Source: an uncultured Eubacteriales bacterium (lineage in GTDB: Bacteria; Bacillota; Clostridia; Lachnospirales; Lachnospiraceae). Taken from it: DNA of 64,000 bases. This document shows positions 8,405-17,997 of this stretch, one piece after another. The notes below the pieces were generated by a model, which saw only the letters and a program-made list of their open reading frames with translations, ran no database searches and was not told where the DNA came from. The stretch lies in assembly GCA_949292785.1 (NCBI GenBank), contig CASFBK010000014.1, positions 1 through 64,000 on the forward strand, written 5' to 3'. The translations under genes were made by a program, and so were the position numbers. Numbering within the stretch: the stretch's first letter is position 1; each line of letters begins with the position of its first letter.

Positions 8405-10642
8405 ATGAAGAAAAGAGATGCGGGAAGTATAAAGCGGTATGTCGTAGGTGGCGCCGTGCTGGTTTTGGTAATACTGTCAATCGGTTTGGGAAAGATTTTA
8501 ATAGGACAAAAACAAAGCAATACATATAGTGGGGAATATGTAGCTATGAAAGAACTGCCTAGTCAGATGAGCTTCATGTATTATGAGGAGCAGGATTGGG
8601 AAAAGATAATAAAAGAAATTAATAACGGCAGAAACCTGCAGGGAAAATTGACCTATGGAAAGTTAGAAAGTCTGTTGAAGAAATTATCTTTAGATGAATA
8701 CATTACTTATGAGAAAAAGAAAGATTTTCAGACGGTATCCAGAGAAACGTGGAATCAGATATATGAACAGATGTTGGACCTGCTGGATGTGAATCAGACG
8801 GTAACCGTAACAGATTTTGTTTTTTTGGACGGAAAGACAAAGGATAATCAGATACTGACACAGGAGGGCTATTATCAGGTGCCGGAGGGGATTTCATATT
8901 TTAAGCAGTATGATGCCTATCAGGTATATATCAAGGAAAACGAGATTATTGGTGTCAAGGATATCTCTCATAATGAAATTACATGGAAGAATGTATTTGT
9001 ACATAGCACGGAAAAGGAAAAAGCGCAGATTTTGTATGAAAATCAGCAGATTTCTTTAGAAATTGCCGGATTGAATGAAAACATTACAGATACGATATGT
9101 GATATTGTTTGGAAAGACGGTGGAGTGAGTGCTATATACAAAAAGGAGGATATGATTCAGGGAAAGGTCTTAAGCTTTAATGAGAATCAGATTGAAATTT
9201 CCGGTTATGGAACATTGGAATATGAAGGGAAAATGAAGATTTATAAGACCTATGGAACAGTGGAACAGTTAGACGAGTCTAAGCTGGTAATTGGTAATCT
9301 TCAGGCAGATTTTGTAGTGGCGGAAAAAAAGGTTTGCGGAATCATCTTAAAGCAGCCGGCAGAAATTGAAAATATTCGTGTGCTGTTGTTGAATGAAACC
9401 TCGCCTTATCGGGAGAATCCGTTTTTTGTTTCTGATGTAGATTGCACTGTTTCCATCGGTGAGAGCCAACAGACCATACCGGCAGGACAGGTGATAACAC
9501 CGTCAGCCATGCTTCCGGAAGGGAGCGGTGATTATGTAAAGATTACTGCCGGCTCCGAACAGGGAAGAGTATATTTCTCAGATGAAGCAGGTGGGAAAAC
9601 CTCATTAGGATATCGGGGAAGTATTGAGGTACGCAGATATGCGGAAGGCTTTGGTGTAGTAAATGAAGTGACGCTGGAACAGTATCTGTATGGTGTGGTG
9701 CCTAGCGAGATGCCTGCTTCCTACGAATCGGAAGCGCTGCGGGCTCAGGCAGTCTGCGCCAGAAGCTATGCCTGTATTCAGCTTATGAAAGGTGACTATG
9801 CTGCCTTTGCGGCAAATATTGATGACAGTACCAATTATCAGGTTTATAATAAAAGCGCAGAAGATGAAAAAACCAATCTTGCAGTAGACGATACCATAGG
9901 AGAAGTGATAAAATATAACGGTGAAATTGCAGAGGCGTATTATTTTTCCACTTCTTGCGGTCACACAGCTGATATGACCATATGGAATCTTCCGACAGAT
10001 GAGACAAATGGATATCTTGCCGGAATTACACTGTTGTCCGATGGAAGTGAACCGGATTTTTCTTCTGAAGAGGCTTTTGCCGCATTTATACAGAATAAGG
10101 ATGTTGCAGCTTACGACAGTGATGCGCCCTATTTTCGCTGGAGGGCAGAACTGGATATGGCAGGAGGGTTAGAAAGCGTAAATCAGGCAGTGACAGAGCG
10201 GGCTCAGGCAAATTCTGGAAATATGCAGCTTCTAAAGGCAGACGGTTCCGCAGCAACAACTGCTGATTTGAGCGGATTTGGAGCAATCACCGGGATGAGT
10301 GTAGTGGAGAGAAGCAGTGGAGGCTGTGTGAAAAAACTACAGATTTCCTATGAGCATGGAACCGTACAGGTCATGAGTGAATATAATATCAGGTATATCC
10401 TTGGAAAGGCGCTGAAGAAGCTGACGGATAAGGATGACAAGGAAGTGAATATGGCGTTGCTGCCAAGTGCTTATTGTACCATAATTCCGGTAGAAAGCGG
10501 GTATGTTGTTTACGGCGGAGGATTTGGGCATGGAATGGGAATGAGCCAGAATGGTGCCAATGGAATGGCAAAAGCAGGGATGTCTTATATGGATATTTTG
10601 ATGAAGTTCTATAGTGGTATTACCATAGAGAATATATATTAA
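8405..10642 (+). CDS. SpoIID/LytB-domain protein
   Basis: 745 residues. A short basic N terminus precedes one membrane helix (about 14-35), which puts the rest outside the cytoplasmic membrane. Residues about 55-400 have no domain I recognise. The C-terminal half is the SpoIID/LytB domain: VTLEQYLYGVVPSEMPASY (the Glu here is the catalytic residue in SpoIID lytic transglycosylases), ALRAQAVCARSYA, the CGHTADMTIW block, and FGHGMGMSQNGANGMA at the end. True SpoIID is about 340 residues, so this is a longer relative and may act in vegetative wall remodelling rather than engulfment. AGGAAAG lies before the start. The YihY gene follows after 17 bases, and the two probably form an operon. Confidence 0.85.
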   Translation: MKKRDAGSIKRYVVGGAVLVLVILSIGLGKILIGQKQSNTYSGEYVAMKELPSQMSFMYYEEQDWEKIIKEINNGRNLQGKLTYGKLESLLKKLSLDEYITYEKKKDFQTVSRETWNQIYEQMLDLLDVNQTVTVTDFVFLDGKTKDNQILTQEGYYQVPEGISYFKQYDAYQVYIKENEIIGVKDISHNEITWKNVFVHSTEKEKAQILYENQQISLEIAGLNENITDTICDIVWKDGGVSAIYKKEDMIQGKVLSFNENQIEISGYGTLEYEGKMKIYKTYGTVEQLDESKLVIGNLQADFVVAEKKVCGIILKQPAEIENIRVLLLNETSPYRENPFFVSDVDCTVSIGESQQTIPAGQVITPSAMLPEGSGDYVKITAGSEQGRVYFSDEAGGKTSLGYRGSIEVRRYAEGFGVVNEVTLEQYLYGVVPSEMPASYESEALRAQAVCARSYACIQLMKGDYAAFAANIDDSTNYQVYNKSAEDEKTNLAVDDTIGEVIKYNGEIAEAYYFSTSCGHTADMTIWNLPTDETNGYLAGITLLSDGSEPDFSSEEAFAAFIQNKDVAAYDSDAPYFRWRAELDMAGGLESVNQAVTERAQANSGNMQLLKADGSAATTADLSGFGAITGMSVVERSSGGCVKKLQISYEHGTVQVMSEYNIRYILGKALKKLTDKDDKEVNMALLPSAYCTIIPVESGYVVYGGGFGHGMGMSQNGANGMAKAGMSYMDILMKFYSGITIENIY

Positions 10643-10659
10643 ACGGTAGAGGAAGAAAT

Positions 10660-11484
10660 ATGTGGAAAGCAATCGGGAGAGCAAGAATATTTTGGAAGAA
10701 ATGCAAAGAGGATAATGTCAGTGCCTTTGCTTCACAGGCGGCATTTTTTATTGTGATGTCATTTATTCCATTTATTATGCTTTTTATTTCTCTTGTACAG
10801 TATACGCCGATAACAGAATCTATGGTAATGGAGATGGTGAATAAGGTAATGCCTACTTATATTTCGCCATTTCTTATTTCCATTATTCACGAGATGTATA
10901 ATCGTTCCGTTGGAATTGTTTCTGTGACGGCTGTGGTGGCGGTCTGGTCTGCAGCAAAGGGAATTCAATACCTTACCAATGGACTCAATACCGTATATGA
11001 TATTGAGGAGACCAGAAACTGGCTGCTTTTGCGTTTTCGTGCAATCCTTTATACGGTAATGTTTCTTATCAGTATTGTCGTATCATTAATACTTATGGTA
11101 TTTGGACATAGTCTGCAGAAGCTTTTGTTAAAATATGTGCCGTTTATCTCAGAGATGACAGGAGGAATTATCCGCTTACGTTCCCTGATTCTGCTTGCCG
11201 TACTGATTGTGTTTTTTGCGGTGATGTTTAAAATGCTTCCAAACCGAAAGGCGACCATTCGAAGCCAGCTTCCGGGAAGTATTATGAGTGCGGTGGGCTG
11301 GTTCTTATTATCCTTTGGCATTTCTATTTATGTGGATTATTTCAATGGATTTTCCATGTATGGAAGCCTGACAACCATTGTGTTGGTGATGCTTTGGCTG
11401 TACTTTGGAATGTATATTCTATTGGTATCGGCAGAAGTAAACAATGTTTATGAAGAAAGATGGGCGGAGAAAAGAAATCGATAA
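10660..11484 (+). CDS. YihY/BrkB-family membrane protein
   Basis: 274 residues with about six hydrophobic helices and the family features: an N-terminal DNVSAFASQAAFFIVMSFIPF block, then AVVAVWSAAKGIQYLTNGLNTVYDIEE, and YGSLTTIVLVMLWLYFGMYILL near the C terminus. It is an inner-membrane protein of unknown biochemical role; the old name ribonuclease BN is incorrect for this family. It lies 17 bases after the SpoIID-domain gene, so a role connected with the envelope is plausible. This is inference only. Confidence 0.88.
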   Translation: MWKAIGRARIFWKKCKEDNVSAFASQAAFFIVMSFIPFIMLFISLVQYTPITESMVMEMVNKVMPTYISPFLISIIHEMYNRSVGIVSVTAVVAVWSAAKGIQYLTNGLNTVYDIEETRNWLLLRFRAILYTVMFLISIVVSLILMVFGHSLQKLLLKYVPFISEMTGGIIRLRSLILLAVLIVFFAVMFKMLPNRKATIRSQLPGSIMSAVGWFLLSFGISIYVDYFNGFSMYGSLTTIVLVMLWLYFGMYILLVSAEVNNVYEERWAEKRNR

Positions 11485-11491
11485 AAAGCAC

Positions 11492-11520
11492 TTGCACTTT
11501 TATTTTTGTCGTGCTAGAAT
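11492..11520 (+). promoter_or_regulatory. Promoter of the pheST T-box transcript
   Basis: TTGCAC (11492-11497), 17 bases, TAGAAT (11515-11520). Transcription from here would start at the base of the T-box leader. Confidence 0.65.
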
Positions 11521-11526
11521 AGTACC

Positions 11527-11814
11527 CATGGATATAAAAAGGCAATGAAGGTGTTCAGTAGAGAGCTACACTGCTTACAGAGAGAGAGGATTATCAGCTG
11601 CAAGTCCTCTTAAGAAAAGAAGGCAATCGAATTTCCCACCAGAGCTGCATATCTGAAATGAAAGATTGCGTAAGTAATCAGAGTAAGAATAAGATATGAC
11701 GTATGTGCACGTTACGCAGGAAAGAAGAGTTTAAGAAGCATTTCTTAAGAAGCAGGGTGGTACCGCGGAATATTTCGTCCCTATGTTAGTCCCAGACTAG
11801 CATAGGGACTTTTT
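11527..11814 (+). promoter_or_regulatory. T-box leader sensing tRNA-Phe, in front of pheST
   Basis: A leader of nearly 300 bases with the hallmark T-box AGCAGGGTGGTACCGCG (11751-11767). Here GGTGG is the part that pairs with the free CCA end of uncharged tRNA. AGTAGAGAG at about 11556 looks like the stem I loop-E element, and a Phe codon TTC at 11633-11635 sits in the position expected for the specifier. Uncharged tRNA-Phe should stabilise the antiterminator and allow pheS, pheT and probably queA to be read. The family assignment is firm; the exact specifier base choice is inference. Confidence 0.9.
11777..11814 (+). terminator. T-box attenuator terminator
   Basis: GTCCCTATG pairs with CATAGGGAC, followed by T6. 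Its 5-prime flank overlaps the T-box, so antiterminator and terminator are mutually exclusive. Confidence 0.85.
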
Positions 11815-11820
11815 GTGCGA

Positions 11821-11877
11821 ACCACAGATTGCGTTGCAATCTGCGGTCTGCTTATGAGTGAAAATGGCACCACTCAT
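11821..11877 (+). repeat. Two short hairpins between attenuator and pheS
   Basis: ACCACAGATTGC pairs with GCAATCTGCGGT (11821-11847, one mismatch). ATGAGTG then pairs with CACTCAT (11854-11877). They lie after the attenuator and before the pheS ribosome site, so they are in the leader of every full-length transcript. Their role is unknown. Confidence 0.5.
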
Positions 11878-11904
11878 CACATAAAATAAAAGAGGAGAAA
11901 AACC

Positions 11905-12924
11905 ATGAAAGAAAAACTGGAAAAAATCAAAGCAGACGCAGTCCGTGAGATTCAAAACTCCGATGGGCTGGAAAAATTAAATGAAGTCAGAGTTGCTTTC
12001 CTTGGAAAAAAAGGGGAACTGACAGCAGTATTAAAGGGAATGAAAGACGTTCTTCCTGAAGACAGACCAAAGGTTGGACAATGGGTAAATGAAACAAGAG
12101 AAAGTATTGAAAAGCTCATTGAAGAAACCAAGAGCAAAATGGAAGCCGCAGAACGTGACCTTCGTCTCAAACAGGAGGTCATTGATGTTACCCTGCCGGC
12201 AAAGAAGAACCGTGTAGGTCATCGTCATCCGAATACCATTGCCTTAGAAGAAGTAGAACGTATCTTCATCGGTATGGGATATGAAGTGGTAGAAGGACCG
12301 GAAGTAGAATATGATTACTATAACTTTGAAGCATTGAATATTCCTGCAAACCATCCGGCAAAGGATGAACAGGATACCTTCTATATCAATGATGAAATCG
12401 TGCTTCGTACCCAGACATCACCGGTACAGGTGCGTGAAATGGAAAAGGGAAAATTGCCAATCCGTATGATTGCACCGGGAAGAGTATTTCGTTCTGACGA
12501 AGTAGATGCCACACATTCCCCATCCTTCCATCAGATAGAAGGACTGGTGATTGATAAGAATGTTACTTTCGCAGACTTAAAGGGAACCTTACAGGAATTT
12601 GCCAAGGAACTGTTTGGAGAGGAAACCAAAGTAAAATTCCGTCCCCATCACTTCCCATTTACAGAGCCAAGCGCAGAAGTAGACGTAACTTGTTTTAAAT
12701 GCGGCGGAAAAGGATGCCGTTTCTGTAAGGGAGAAGGTTGGATAGAGATTCTTGGCTGCGGTATGGTACATCCAAGAGTGTTAGAAATGAGCGGAATTGA
12801 CCCAGAAGAATATTCCGGATTTGCTTTCGGTGTAGGTCTGGAGCGTATTGCACTCTTAAAATATGAAATTGACGACATGAGATTACTGTATGAAAACGAT
12901 GACCGTTTCTTAAAACAGTTCTAA
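11905..12924 (+). CDS. pheS: Phenylalanyl-tRNA synthetase alpha subunit
   Basis: 339 residues, the normal length. It forms the heterotetramer with PheT that charges tRNA-Phe. The N-terminal coiled-coil arm (about 1-90) is followed by the class II catalytic domain with GHRHPNT, motif 2 [19 protein letters not shown] and motif 3 [17 protein letters not shown] Cys-rich loop, [17 protein letters not shown] (from about residue 254), looks like a zinc knuckle and is usual in clostridial PheS. RBS AGAGGAG precedes the ATG. pheT starts 13 bases after the stop. Expression is controlled by the T-box upstream. Confidence 0.97.
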   Translation: MKEKLEKIKADAVREIQNSDGLEKLNEVRVAFLGKKGELTAVLKGMKDVLPEDRPKVGQWVNETRESIEKLIEETKSKMEAAERDLRLKQEVIDVTLPAKKNRVGHRHPNTIALEEVERIFIGMGYEVVEGPEVEYDYYNFEALNIPANHPAKDEQDTFYINDEIVLRTQTSPVQVREMEKGKLPIRMIAPGRVFRSDEVDATHSPSFHQIEGLVIDKNVTFADLKGTLQEFAKELFGEETKVKFRPHHFPFTEPSAEVDVTCFKCGGKGCRFCKGEGWIEILGCGMVHPRVLEMSGIDPEEYSGFAFGVGLERIALLKYEIDDMRLLYENDDRFLKQF

Positions 12925-12937
12925 GTAGGAGGAAATT

Positions 12938-15358
12938 ATGAATACATCATTATCATGGATAAAAGCATATGTGCCGGAATTAGACGTAACAGCACAGGAG
13001 TATACCGACGCAATGACCCTTTCCGGTTCTAAGGTAGAAGGATATGAAGAACTGGATGCAGATTTAGAAAAAATTGTCATTGGACAGATTGAAAAAATTG
13101 AAAAGCACCCGGATGCAGATAAACTGGTCATCTGTCAGGTAAATGTTGGAACCGGGGAAAATATTCAGATTGTAACCGGAGCGCCAAATGTGAAAGAAGG
13201 ACAGAAGGTTCCGGTTGTATTAGACGGCGGAAGAGTAGCCGGAGGACATGACGGCAAGAAAACTCCGGGCGGAATCAAAATCAAAAAAGGAAAATTAAGA
13301 GGAGTTCCTTCCAATGGAATGCTTTGCTCCATTGAAGAATTAGGTTCTACCAGAGATTTTTATCCGGAAGCTCCGGAAAACGGAATCTATATTTTTGATG
13401 ACGATGCAGTGGTTGGGGAAAGTGCCATTCATGCACTGGGACTGGATGACGTCGTAGTGGAATACGAGATTACCTCCAACCGTGTCGACTGCTTTGGAAT
13501 TCTGGGTATTGCAAGAGAAGCAGCTGCAACCTTTGGAAAGGAATTTCATCCTCCGGTTGTAACAGAAACCGGAAACAGTGAAGACGTAAATGATTACATT
13601 AAGGTAAAGGTACACAATATAGACCTGTGTCCAAGATACTGTGCAAGAGTTGTAAAAAACATTAAAATTGCACCATCTCCAAAGTGGATGCAGCGGAGAC
13701 TTTCTGCCCATGGAATCCGTCCAATCAACAATATTGTAGATATTACCAACTACGTGATGGAAGAGTACGGTCAGCCAATGCATGCCTATGACCTGGATAC
13801 CATTGCAGGAAAAGAGATTAACGTACGTTGTGCCGAAAAAGGCGAGAAGTTCGTCACCTTAGACGGACAGGAGCGTACGATGGATGATTCCGTGCTGATG
13901 ATTTGTGACGGAGAAAAGGCAATCGGTATCGCTGGTATCATGGGAGGAGAAAATTCCATGATTACTGATAATGTACAGACCATGTTATTTGAAGCAGCAT
14001 GCTTCGACGGAACCAATATCCGTCTTTCCAGCAAAAAGGTTGGATTAAGAACTGATGCATCCGGAAAGTTCGAAAAGGGCTTAGACCCCAACAATGCCAT
14101 TGACGCTATCAATCGTGCCTGCCAGCTTATTGAGGAATTAGGCGCAGGAGAAGTCGTTGGCGGTGTTGTAGATGTTTATGGAAAAGTAAAAGAAGGAAGA
14201 AGAATTCCTTTTGATGCAGATAAAGTGAACAAGTTACTGGGAACCGACATTGACAAAGAGACCATGATTGGTTACTTTAAGAAAATTGATTTAGATTACG
14301 ATTACGAAAAGGATGAAGTCATCGTTCCGTCATGGCGTCAGGACTTAGAACGTCTGGCAGATATGGCAGAGGAAGTGGCAAGATTCTACGGATATGATAA
14401 TATACCGACTACGTTACCAAGCGGAGAAGCAACCGCCGGAAAGAAGTCCTTTAAGATGCGCGTAGAAGACGTGGCAAAAGACGTGGCTGAATTCTGCGGC
14501 TTCAGTCAGGGAATGACTTACTCCTTTGAAAGTCCGAAGGTATTCGATAAGCTGTTATTACCGGCAGACAGTGAATTGAGAAAAACAGTTGTGATTTCCA
14601 ATCCGCTGGGAGAAGATTTCAGTATTATGAGAACCATTTCTCTTAATGGTATGCTAACCTCTTTGTCTACTAACTTTAACAGAAGAAATAAGAACGTACG
14701 TCTTTATGAATTAGGTAATATTTATCTGCCAAAGCAGGTGCCGGTAACAGAATTGCCGGAGGAACGGATGCAGTTTACCTTAGGAATGTACGGTGACGGA
14801 GATTTCTTTACCATGAAAGGTGTGGTAGAAGAGTTCTTTGACCGTGCCGGACTTCATGGAAAAGAGAGTTATGACCCTGAGGCAGGAAAGCCATTCCTTC
14901 ACCCGGGAAGACAGGCAAATATCATTTATGATGGTAAAGTAGTGGGGTATCTTGGCGAAGTACATCCGACCGTTGCGGAAAGTTATGCAATTAAGGACAG
15001 AGTGTATGTGGCAGTCATCGATATGCCTCAGATAGTAGAACTGGCAAGCTTTGACCGCAAATACGAGGGAATTGCCAAGTTCCCGGCAGTGACCCGTGAC
15101 ATCAGTATGGTTATGAGCAAGAATATACTGGTAGGCGATGTGGAAAAAGTATTTGATACCAAGGGTGGACAGTATTTAGAAAGCTATGAGCTGTTCGATA
15201 TTTATGAAGGTGCACAGATTAAGGCAGGATTTAAGTCTGTAGCATATTCCCTGACCTTCCGTGCAAAGGATAAGACCTTGGAAGAAAATGATTATGCACC
15301 TGCCATGAATAAGATATTAAAGGCATTAGAAGAAATGGGAATAGAATTGAGGAAATAA
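12938..15358 (+). CDS. pheT: Phenylalanyl-tRNA synthetase beta subunit
   Basis: 806 residues. An N-terminal tRNA-binding OB domain is at about 40-155, with [15 protein letters not shown]. It is followed by B3/B4 (editing, including [12 protein letters not shown] and [14 protein letters not shown]), B5, the catalytic-like core and a C-terminal ferredoxin-fold anticodon-binding domain ([12 protein letters not shown] onward, about 710-806). It partners PheS. The stop codon overlaps the queA start in TAATG, which suggests translational coupling. Confidence 0.97.
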   Translation: MNTSLSWIKAYVPELDVTAQEYTDAMTLSGSKVEGYEELDADLEKIVIGQIEKIEKHPDADKLVICQVNVGTGENIQIVTGAPNVKEGQKVPVVLDGGRVAGGHDGKKTPGGIKIKKGKLRGVPSNGMLCSIEELGSTRDFYPEAPENGIYIFDDDAVVGESAIHALGLDDVVVEYEITSNRVDCFGILGIAREAAATFGKEFHPPVVTETGNSEDVNDYIKVKVHNIDLCPRYCARVVKNIKIAPSPKWMQRRLSAHGIRPINNIVDITNYVMEEYGQPMHAYDLDTIAGKEINVRCAEKGEKFVTLDGQERTMDDSVLMICDGEKAIGIAGIMGGENSMITDNVQTMLFEAACFDGTNIRLSSKKVGLRTDASGKFEKGLDPNNAIDAINRACQLIEELGAGEVVGGVVDVYGKVKEGRRIPFDADKVNKLLGTDIDKETMIGYFKKIDLDYDYEKDEVIVPSWRQDLERLADMAEEVARFYGYDNIPTTLPSGEATAGKKSFKMRVEDVAKDVAEFCGFSQGMTYSFESPKVFDKLLLPADSELRKTVVISNPLGEDFSIMRTISLNGMLTSLSTNFNRRNKNVRLYELGNIYLPKQVPVTELPEERMQFTLGMYGDGDFFTMKGVVEEFFDRAGLHGKESYDPEAGKPFLHPGRQANIIYDGKVVGYLGEVHPTVAESYAIKDRVYVAVIDMPQIVELASFDRKYEGIAKFPAVTRDISMVMSKNILVGDVEKVFDTKGGQYLESYELFDIYEGAQIKAGFKSVAYSLTFRAKDKTLEENDYAPAMNKILKALEEMGIELRK

Positions 15359-16383
15359 TGAACGTCAAAGATTTTTATTATGATTTACCCCAGGAACTGA
15401 TTGCGCAGGACCCACTAGAAGACCGTTCCAGCTCCAGACTTCTGGTTTTGAACAAAGAAAACGGAGAAATGGAGCATACGGACTTTAAGCATATTATTAA
15501 TTATCTGAACCCGGAGGATTGTCTGGTACTGAACAATACCAAGGTCATCCCTGCAAGACTTTTCGGAGAAAAAGAAGGAACTCAGGCAAAGATTGAGATA
15601 CTTCTTTTGAAACGAAAGGAAAATGATGTATGGGAGACCCTGGTAAAACCAGGAAAAAAGGCAAAGCCCGGTACAAAGATTATTTTTGGACAGGGAGTCT
15701 TGGTAGGGGAGGTGTTGGAGGTTGTCGAGGATGGAAACCGTCTGATACAGTTTTCTTATGAAGGAATTTTTGAGGAAATATTAGACCGGTTAGGACAGAT
15801 GCCCCTGCCTCCTTACATTACCCATCAGCTGAAGGATAAGAACCGTTATCAGACTGTTTATGCCAAGCATGAAGGTTCCGCGGCAGCACCTACCGCAGGG
15901 CTGCATTTTACCCCGGAATTATTAGAGCAGATTCGGGAAAAGGGCATACGGATTGCAGAAGTGACCCTTCATGTAGGTCTTGGAACCTTTCGTCCGGTAA
16001 AAGTGGAAAATGTGAAAGAGCATCATATGCATTCTGAATTTTATCAGATTTCCCAAGAGGCAGCCGACATTATCAATGAGACGAAGAAACAGGGCGGAAG
16101 AGTAATCTGTGTAGGAACTACAAGCTGTCGCACCATTGAGTCGGCGGCTTTGGCTGACGGAAGCCTGAGGGAATGCAGTGGATGGACAGATATTTTCATC
16201 TATCCGGGCTATCAGTTCAAGGTGCTGGATGCGTTGATTACGAACTTTCATCTGCCGGAGTCTACACTGGTCATGCTGGTATCTGCGCTGGCAGGAAGAG
16301 AGCATATTATGAATGCTTATGAAACGGCAGTAAAGGAGCAGTACCGCTTTTTCAGTTTTGGAGACGCAATGTTTATTCAATAA
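15358..16383 (+). CDS. queA: tRNA preQ1(34) S-adenosylmethionine ribosyltransferase-isomerase
   Basis: 341 residues. It transfers and isomerises the ribosyl part of SAM onto preQ1 in tRNA to give epoxyqueuosine. The diagnostic stretches are present: [15 protein letters not shown] at the start, [48 protein letters not shown], and [18 protein letters not shown] near the end. It starts in the overlap with pheT. Co-transcription with pheST puts a tRNA-modifying enzyme under T-box control. No other queuosine gene is in the window. A terminator follows directly. Confidence 0.96.
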   Translation: MNVKDFYYDLPQELIAQDPLEDRSSSRLLVLNKENGEMEHTDFKHIINYLNPEDCLVLNNTKVIPARLFGEKEGTQAKIEILLLKRKENDVWETLVKPGKKAKPGTKIIFGQGVLVGEVLEVVEDGNRLIQFSYEGIFEEILDRLGQMPLPPYITHQLKDKNRYQTVYAKHEGSAAAPTAGLHFTPELLEQIREKGIRIAEVTLHVGLGTFRPVKVENVKEHHMHSEFYQISQEAADIINETKKQGGRVICVGTTSCRTIESAALADGSLRECSGWTDIFIYPGYQFKVLDALITNFHLPESTLVMLVSALAGREHIMNAYETAVKEQYRFFSFGDAMFIQ

Positions 16384-16393
16384 AAGGAGGTAG

Positions 16394-16423
16394 AAACAGG
16401 ATATGCACGATATCCTGTTTTTT
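16394..16423 (+). terminator. Terminator after queA
   Basis: AAACAGGATAT and ATATCCTGTTT form a hairpin with a 4-5 base loop and a T6 tail. Confidence 0.85.
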
Positions 16424-16640
16424 ACTCTATAGGAAATATCGTATTGCATTAAAGTGTAAAATTGTGATTCCTATAGAGTAAAAAGCACTCCGTGCAGGAT
16501 GCGCACTCGCACAAGTGGAATTATGTCGCAAGCGACTGTGCTCGGCGCAGCAAAGTGTGTTCCGCTTGATAGGTAATGTATATTCGCGAGAGTGTGCGGA
16601 GCACACTTTGTTCCTCTATTATAGGAAATATCGTATTGCG
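16420..16640. repeat. Intergenic palindromic repeat cluster between queA and leuB
   Basis: The segment has no credible gene but much structure. TTTTACTCTATAGGA (16420-16434) is the exact reverse complement of 16469-16483. The 19-mer ATAGGAAATATCGTATTGC occurs at 16429-16447 and again, identical, at 16621-16639. GTCGC/GCGAC forms a tight hairpin at 16525-16536. CAAAGTGTGTTCCGC (16551-16565) pairs with GCGGAGCACACTTTG (16596-16610) with one wobble. The direct repeats flanking GC-richer hairpins look like a small mobile or REP-like element; this is inference. Confidence 0.6.
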
Positions 16641-16745
16641 TTACTTTGTTCTGATTTTTTTCAAAATAACATATGCGAATGGAAGAAGGAAGAACATATA
16701 AGTTCAAGTTATAATAATTATGAAAAAGAAAAATGTCTTTTTTAG

Positions 16746-16806
16746 TTGAAATTCTTGCATAAATATACTATAGTAATACTAATAGACTTTAATATACTAA
16801 AGTAAT
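16746..16806 (+). promoter_or_regulatory. leuB promoter with a tandem operator-like repeat
   Basis: TTGAAA (16746-16751), 17 bases, TATAGT (16769-16774). A 15-mer, ATATACTATAGTAAT (16763-16777), overlaps the -10. It recurs as ATATACTAAAGTAAT (16792-16806), 29 bases downstream and just past the likely start of transcription. The spacing and position suggest a repressor site, possibly for branched-chain amino acid control. Confidence 0.5.
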
Positions 16807-16824
16807 CAGGAAGGAAGATATAGT

Positions 16825-17928
16825 ATGAATTATCAGGTAGGTGTGATTTCCGGAGATGGAATTGGACCGGAAGTTGTACGGGAAGCAAAAAACGTTTTAG
16901 ATAAAGTAGGAAGTGTGTTTGGACATCAGTTTTCTTATACAGAGATTTTAATGGGCGGTGTGTCCATTGATGCAACCGGTGTACCGCTGACCGATGAAGC
17001 CATTGCACAGGCAAAAAGTTCGGATGCAGTTTTGATGGGCTCCATTGGTGGAAACACAAGCACATCTCCATGGTATCAGCTTCCACCGGAATTAAGACCG
17101 GAAGCAGGACTTTTGAAACTGCGTAAGTCTTTAAATCTATTTGCAAATTTAAGACCGGCTTATTTATATGAAGAGTTGAAGGCTGCATGCCCTTTGAGAG
17201 ACGATATTATCGGCGATGGATTTGATATGATGATTATGCGTGAGCTGACCGGCGGACTCTATTTTGGGGAAAGAACCACAGAGGAACGCAATGGAGTCAT
17301 GACGGCAATCGATACGCTGACTTATACGGAAGAGGAGATTCGCAGGATTGCAAAGCGCGGCTTTGATATTGCCATGAAGCGCAGAAAGAAAGTGACTAGT
17401 GTAGATAAGGCAAATGTACTGGATTCTTCCAGACTTTGGAGAAAAGTAGTAGAAGAAGTGGCAAAGGATTATCCGGAAGTCACTTTGGAGCATATGCTGG
17501 TAGACAACTGTGCGATGCAGCTGGTAAAGGACCCAAAGCAGTTTGATGTTATTTTAACAGAGAACATGTTCGGTGACATTTTATCCGATGAGGCAAGTAT
17601 GGTGACCGGTTCTATCGGAATGTTATCCTCTGCAAGTCTCAATGATACCAAGTTTGGATTGTATGAGCCAAGCGGTGGTTCCGCACCGGATATTGCAGGA
17701 AAGGGAATTGCCAATCCGATTGCAACCATTTTAAGCGCCGCCATGATGCTTCGTTATTCCTTTGATTTAGATAAAGAAGCAGATGCAGTAGAACAGGCAG
17801 TAAAACAGGTGCTGAAGGAAGGATATCGTACCATAGATATTATGCCGCAGGAAGAAGATAAAAAGGCAGAAGTTACACAGGTCGGCACGGTAGAAATGGG
17901 AAGACTTATTTCAGAAAGAATTAAATAA
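16825..17928 (+). CDS. leuB: 3-isopropylmalate dehydrogenase
   Basis: 367 residues. It oxidises and decarboxylates 3-isopropylmalate in leucine synthesis. Landmarks are [11 protein letters not shown] at the N terminus, [29 protein letters not shown], the [10 protein letters not shown] loop, DNCAMQLV, and [25 protein letters not shown]. It is about the usual length. leuA, leuC and leuD are not in the window. The next gene, ilvB, follows after 69 bases with a hairpin between, so both likely belong to one branched-chain amino acid transcript. Confidence 0.95.
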   Translation: MNYQVGVISGDGIGPEVVREAKNVLDKVGSVFGHQFSYTEILMGGVSIDATGVPLTDEAIAQAKSSDAVLMGSIGGNTSTSPWYQLPPELRPEAGLLKLRKSLNLFANLRPAYLYEELKAACPLRDDIIGDGFDMMIMRELTGGLYFGERTTEERNGVMTAIDTLTYTEEEIRRIAKRGFDIAMKRRKKVTSVDKANVLDSSRLWRKVVEEVAKDYPEVTLEHMLVDNCAMQLVKDPKQFDVILTENMFGDILSDEASMVTGSIGMLSSASLNDTKFGLYEPSGGSAPDIAGKGIANPIATILSAAMMLRYSFDLDKEADAVEQAVKQVLKEGYRTIDIMPQEEDKKAEVTQVGTVEMGRLISERIK

Positions 17929-17945
17929 CTAAGAAATACGGACGG

Positions 17946-17970
17946 CAAAGGCGCCTGCCAGGTGCGTTTG
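17946..17970 (+). promoter_or_regulatory. Hairpin between leuB and ilvB
   Basis: CAAAGGCGCCT pairs with AGGTGCGTTTG around a 3-base loop, with a G-T pair and one mismatch. There is no T-run, so it is not a terminator. It may stabilise the 3-prime end of leuB mRNA or adjust the leuB/ilvB ratio. Confidence 0.35.
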
Positions 17971-17997
17971 TCATGTCTTAGAAAGCGAGGTTATAAT

